From positions 1 to 64,000 of the forward strand of contig QANZ01028400.1 of assembly GCA_003254925.1 (NCBI GenBank): a DNA stretch of 64,000 bases. Reading direction: 5' to 3'. The DNA comes from Chamaecrista fasciculata. Taxonomy: Eukaryota; Streptophyta; Magnoliopsida; Fabales; Fabaceae. Below are positions 60,501 to 64,000 of the stretch, one piece after another; within the stretch, counting starts at the first letter, position 1, and every line of letters begins with the position of its first letter. A program made the position numbers and the translations under genes. The notes under the pieces were generated by a model. It was not told the DNA's origin and did not search any database. It saw only the letters and a program-made list of their open reading frames with translations.

Positions 60501-60820
60501 CTTTATAAACAGAACAGTAGCTTTTTTTTCCAATAAATAAAATTTAATTTTATTAATCTTATATTTTGGCTTTCAACTTTTCTCTTTTACCAGACAAGTA
60601 TATATACCATAGTACTTTTTTTACTCGGTGCTGATAAGAAGAAAAGTGAAAATTTGAAACTGAAAATTCGTTTTTAGGTTAATTTCTGTCACTTTCACTG
60701 CTCATAGTTTTATTTTTTCAGAGCTCATAATTTAATTGATTTCAATGATGTTTTCAGGCCAGCGCACAGCCATTCCTTGTGCTTGGTCTCTTGGTTACTG
60801 CTCTAGCAACTAGCCACTAA
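54549..60820 (+). CDS. CHLG: Chlorophyll synthase, chloroplastic
   Basis: Attaches a phytyl or geranylgeranyl chain to chlorophyllide, the last step of chlorophyll synthesis, in thylakoid membranes. Fifteen exons join in frame to 377 residues: 54549-54666, 54782-54826, 54935-55023, 55920-56007, 57402-57487, 57585-57671, 57757-57822, 57919-58002, 58135-58196, 58963-59038, 59144-59206, 59337-59418, 59982-60058, 60379-60426, 60758-60820. All introns are GT-AG. The start (TCAATGGC) opens a Ser/Arg-rich transit peptide of about 46 residues ending RRLQIRAA. The UbiA-family prenyl-diphosphate motif NDWYDREIDA is at 145-154, and a second Asp-rich motif DFKSIEGDRALG is at 275-286. Hydrophobic segments lie between and after these. 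Length is close to the about 387 residues known for Arabidopsis. The long intron 4 (1.4 kb) has no recognised gene. Confidence 0.98.
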
Positions 60821-61522
60821 TCTTCTACGTGCTAGAATTACTGAAAAACGCAAGCATGGAGAGAATAATTATGGAACCTAAATGATACACCCTGGTAAGA
60901 AGGAAATTCATGAAGATTAGCCAAAAATAAGTTTTTTGATTAGGCTCTTGTTTTTTCCCCTAGTGCTTACTGCTTAGTACCCTTCTTTCGCCTCTTCCTT
61001 TCAAATCCATTATTGGCATGGTTATGGGTTTCTTTTCTAAAGAAAATTACTTGTATGCATATGTTGTTGTAATATGTAAAATTTAGATTATGTAATACAG
61101 GATTTCTGTTTTTTTTTTTCCTTTTTGTCACAACTCACAACATAGAGGATTATTCTATGTCACTTTTTATAGCGCAAATTTGCATCCATGCCATTTTTTT
61201 ATAGTTATGACCTGTATGCCTATGTTGTTGTAATATTTTAAGATTTACATTACGTAATACAGGATTATTCCTTTTTATTTTTCCTTTTTGTCACAACATA
61301 GGGGCTTATTCTATGTCTCTTTCTATAGAGCAAATTGCATTGCCACTTCTTAATAGTTATGACTAGTATTCTGGATTTCATCCCATTTTGATGGGAAGAA
61401 AGAAAGAATTGTATACTCTTCATAATGACCAATGCTCTTTTGTTTTTCAATTAAATAGGATTACAAATTCTCCATTGGCTGCTGCAAGTGTAAGGAAGGC
61501 TTTAATGATCACATTTATATAT
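60821..61522. other. CHLG 3' UTR and intergenic DNA
   Basis: T-rich sequence with a partial direct repeat: TTACTTGTATGCATATGTTG...AATACAGGATT at about 61050-61110 and GACCTGTATGCCTATGTTG...AATACAGGATT at about 61208-61266. No gene. Confidence 0.5.
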
Positions 61523-61959
61523 GGGTAAATTACACTTTGGTACCCTGTGGTTTGACCCTATTTCACTTTGGTATCCTGTGGTTTGAATCTTGACACTTTG
61601 GTACCCTGTGATATTCTCCATTAACACTTTGGTAGCCTTTGGAGTTATTTTGTAATTTTAACCATGATATATTTTGCAAAAATTACATATTGACCCCAAA
61701 AAGTTTTTAAAAAATTACAAATAGGTCCCTAGATACATATTATCTAGGGACTAAAATGAAAACTTTAAAAAAATTTAGGGGTCAATATGTAATTTTTGCA
61801 AAATTTATTATGGTTAAAATTACAAAATAGCTCCAAAGGGTACCAAAGTATTAAAAGAGAATACCACAGAGTACCAATAACCAAAGTGTCAAGTTTCAAA
61901 CCACAGGGTACCAAAGTGAAATAGGGTCAAACCACAGGGTACCAAAGTGTAATTTACCC
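61523..61959. mobile_element. Palindromic MITE, Mutator-like
   Basis: 437 bp that folds back almost completely: starts GGGTAAATTACACTTTGGTA and ends with its complement TACCAAAGTGTAATTTACCC. Flanks TTTATATAT and ATTATATAT match at eight of nine positions, fitting a 9-bp target duplication with one change. Its ends resemble those of the 2.45-kb Pack-MULE (GGGTAAATTGCAATTTGGTA). Confidence 0.8.
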
Positions 61960-61968
61960 ATTATATAT

Positions 61969-62355
61969 TTGTAAAATTAAAATTCGTAATTCACCGATGC
62001 AAAATCTAAACATATGAGCACGCACGTAGGTAAACACACAAAACAAACACTAGTTCATTATATTTATAACTCATACAGGACTCTCTACGACCTAGGGATA
62101 TAAATAGGGCCACATTCAGAAAAACATGACCCTTTGTAACCCTAATAACAAAAACCCAAAAGTCAAAAAACCCTAAATCCCTAATTATTACCATACATCA
62201 CCAGCAACTACGTACCCCAAGACTCTAAGAGTCTAAGACACACATGAAAAGAAAACAAGCTAAGTTCCTAGTTCCTAGTCCTAGGTAAACACTAAAACAC
62301 ACACACACACACACGTGTATATATGTGTGTGTAGGATATGTGATGGTCTAGCTGA
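61969..62355. other. Intergenic DNA and Em 3' flank
   Basis: No gene is seen. An AC microsatellite lies at about 62297-62314 and is followed by a GTGTATATATGTGTGTG stretch. Confidence 0.5.
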
Positions 62356-62830
62356 TTAAGTGTTCTTATACTTGGACTCATCAATGGGAATGCCTTCCTC
62401 TCTGGCTCTTTCCTCCCCAGATTTTTCCATTGAACTAAGTCCTCCCTTTTTGCCCATTTCTTGATACCCTTCTCTCCCAATTTGCTCCTTCCTTGTGTTC
62501 CCTCCTTTGCTTCCCATTTCTTGATACCCTTCTGTCCCTAGCTGCTCCTTCCTCCTCTGCCCTCCCTTGCTCCTTCCTGCATCCATCCATTTATGCACAT
62601 GTAAGTTCTAGTCCTTACATTTATCACAAAATTACAATTAAGTCCTTGAACATTGAAAATACATATCTTTAGTCTTGAATTCTTTAAAAAGATCAACTAT
62701 TTAATCCTTATATATGTATATCCTTATAGATATTTGAAAAAAATATATAATTTTTAATATTTAAGGGCCAGAGAATAAATATATATAAGTAAGAGAATAT
62801 ATTGTTATAATCAAATAATAAATGAATTAA

Positions 62831-62861
<31 letters not shown>

Positions 62862-63011
62862 TGTGCCTTCAGCAAGGTGTTCCTGAGCTTCAAGGCTCTT
62901 GCCACCAGTGCCACCAGGGACAACAGTCTCTCCTTGTCTTGCCTTCTCATCAAGCTCTTCTCTCACTTCTTGTGGTTGCTCTCTCATCTTTTGTATCTTC
63001 TGAGAAGCCAT
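62356..63011 (-). CDS. EM: Em-type group 1 LEA protein
   Basis: Very hydrophilic, mostly unordered protein that protects cells during seed drying. Exon 1 is 62867-63011 (start [12 protein letters not shown]) and exon 2 is 62356-62576, joining to 121 residues. Family marks: [20 protein letters not shown] (19-38), [10 protein letters not shown] at the exon junction, and two tandem 20-residue Em motifs (53-72 and 73-92, each with RKEQ.G.EGYQEMG). The C-terminal end [12 protein letters not shown] resembles the family's EIDESKF end. The intron sits at the AEG|RS position usual for the family. Its donor as read is GC (GAAG|GCACAA) rather than GT, with a normal AG acceptor. Two motif copies place it between the one-copy and multi-copy forms. 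Confidence 0.93.
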
Positions 63012-63308
63012 GTTGCTATTATATTCTTCTTTGATGATTTCTTCTTCGAAAACCAACAACGAGCTAGCCCTTTCTTTTGTAAGCAATTAACTGATCGATG
63101 AACAATGCTACTTCTGAAACAAGAAGAAAGGCTCATGATGTATATATATACTTATATACACGACCACGAAGAATCTAATGGATTTAACTTTTTAAGTTGA
63201 GTGTCCAAGAAATAGTATAGTATAGGTAGCTAGGTATAGGGATGATGATTATGAGAATTGAAGAATTCACCTGAAGGTGACAACGACTTATTAAGGAACA
63301 GTAAGATG

Positions 63309-63460
63309 GGCATGCATGGACACGTGTATTATAGACGCGGCTAATCCCCAATACAGACACGCATCTTGCTATCACTTTCTAAACGACACGTGTATATATA
63401 TATATATATGTACGTACCTAAAATAATTACTTAGTTATATATACCTTTCATCCATGCATG
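63309..63460 (-). promoter_or_regulatory. ABRE and RY elements upstream of the Em gene
   Basis: Two ACACGTGT palindromes (63320-63327 and 63386-63393) carry the ABRE core ACGTG. RY motifs CATGCATG lie at 63311-63318 and 63453-63460. ABRE plus RY is the known combination bound by ABI5-type bZIP and ABI3-type B3 factors in seed-maturation promoters. TATA-rich tracts are at about 63141 and 63393. Confidence 0.7.
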
Positions 63461-64000
63461 AATTGCCTCTTCGTTTTTCAGTTTCGATTCATGTAAATAA
63501 ATGCATGTAAGGATAAAGAATCTAATTAAGAATCACCGATTACCGAATATGATATGACGATAATATATATGATAAGTAATGCAACTTTTTCTTATGCCAA
63601 TTTAATAGATATTGAATGATTTTGGTTTTGATATATATTCATATTTCAAAATATCATCAAGCTTATTTAGTTGCATGTCTGCTTCGATCATTGTATGTAA
63701 AAATACGTTGGAGTTTGAAGTTTGAACATATATATATATATATGATTTAATTTGCAGGCTTATATTGATCTGCTTTTACGTTCTTGCTTTGTGTATATAT
63801 ATTGTCTCATGAATTAGATGGCTCGTTCATGCTTTAAAATTTTGTGCTCTAAGACATAAGGATATTTCAGTAATTGCATAGCTAGTGTATCAACACCATT
63901 CATATTTGTATTTACTGGTTGTATACGTGTAGGGCTAGATATCATTCATTATTTGTATATGATGACAGCTGTAATACTTTCCTTATATAATACACACTGT
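63461..64000. other. AT-rich intergenic sequence
   Basis: No gene or recognised element. TA microsatellites occur at about 63728-63742. Confidence 0.5.

Overview
This is nuclear DNA of a flowering plant, most likely a eudicot. The evidence is a 15-exon chloroplast-targeted chlorophyll synthase gene, a seed Em-type LEA gene, plant-type short AT-rich introns, and dense plant transposons: Copia and Gypsy LTR elements, a plant L1-type LINE, CACTA, hAT and Mutator-like elements, Helitrons and tRNA-derived SINEs. I cannot fix the species. All exon models were read by eye from splice sites and reading frame.

Layout. 1-1836 holds no convincing gene. 1837-6659 is a complete, probably young Copia retrotransposon with identical LTRs and an open gag-pol. 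6665-11030 is intergenic sequence, then the right end of a CACTA element abutting a decayed LINE. From about 11 kb to 54 kb the window is a mosaic of a repeatedly duplicated block. Each full block carries, on the minus strand, a scrap of an LRR receptor-like gene, a small gene for a coiled-coil protein with a basic C-terminal tail (copies A to D), and its upstream sequence. Copies C and D read as intact (181 and 149 codons), A has one internal stop, and B is truncated. Two broken copies of a 20S proteasome alpha-2 subunit gene on the plus strand (22.6-26.9 kb and 40.5-43.5 kb) sit between the blocks and share a 0.7-1 kb intronic repeat. Later insertions cut this mosaic: four degraded Copia pieces, Gypsy-like LTRs, three hAT or MULE MITEs with clear target duplications, two 180-bp Helitrons, SINEs, and a 2.45-kb foldback Mutator-like element that carries a piece of a cellular gene.

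54549-60820 is a complete chlorophyll synthase gene (CHLG, plus strand, 377 codons, all 15 exons in frame). 62356-63011 (minus strand) is a two-exon Em/group-1 LEA gene with ABRE and RY motifs upstream. These two genes, with coiled-coil copies C and D, are the probable functional host genes. They do not form a common pathway: CHLG acts in chlorophyll synthesis in plastids, and Em protects the drying seed.
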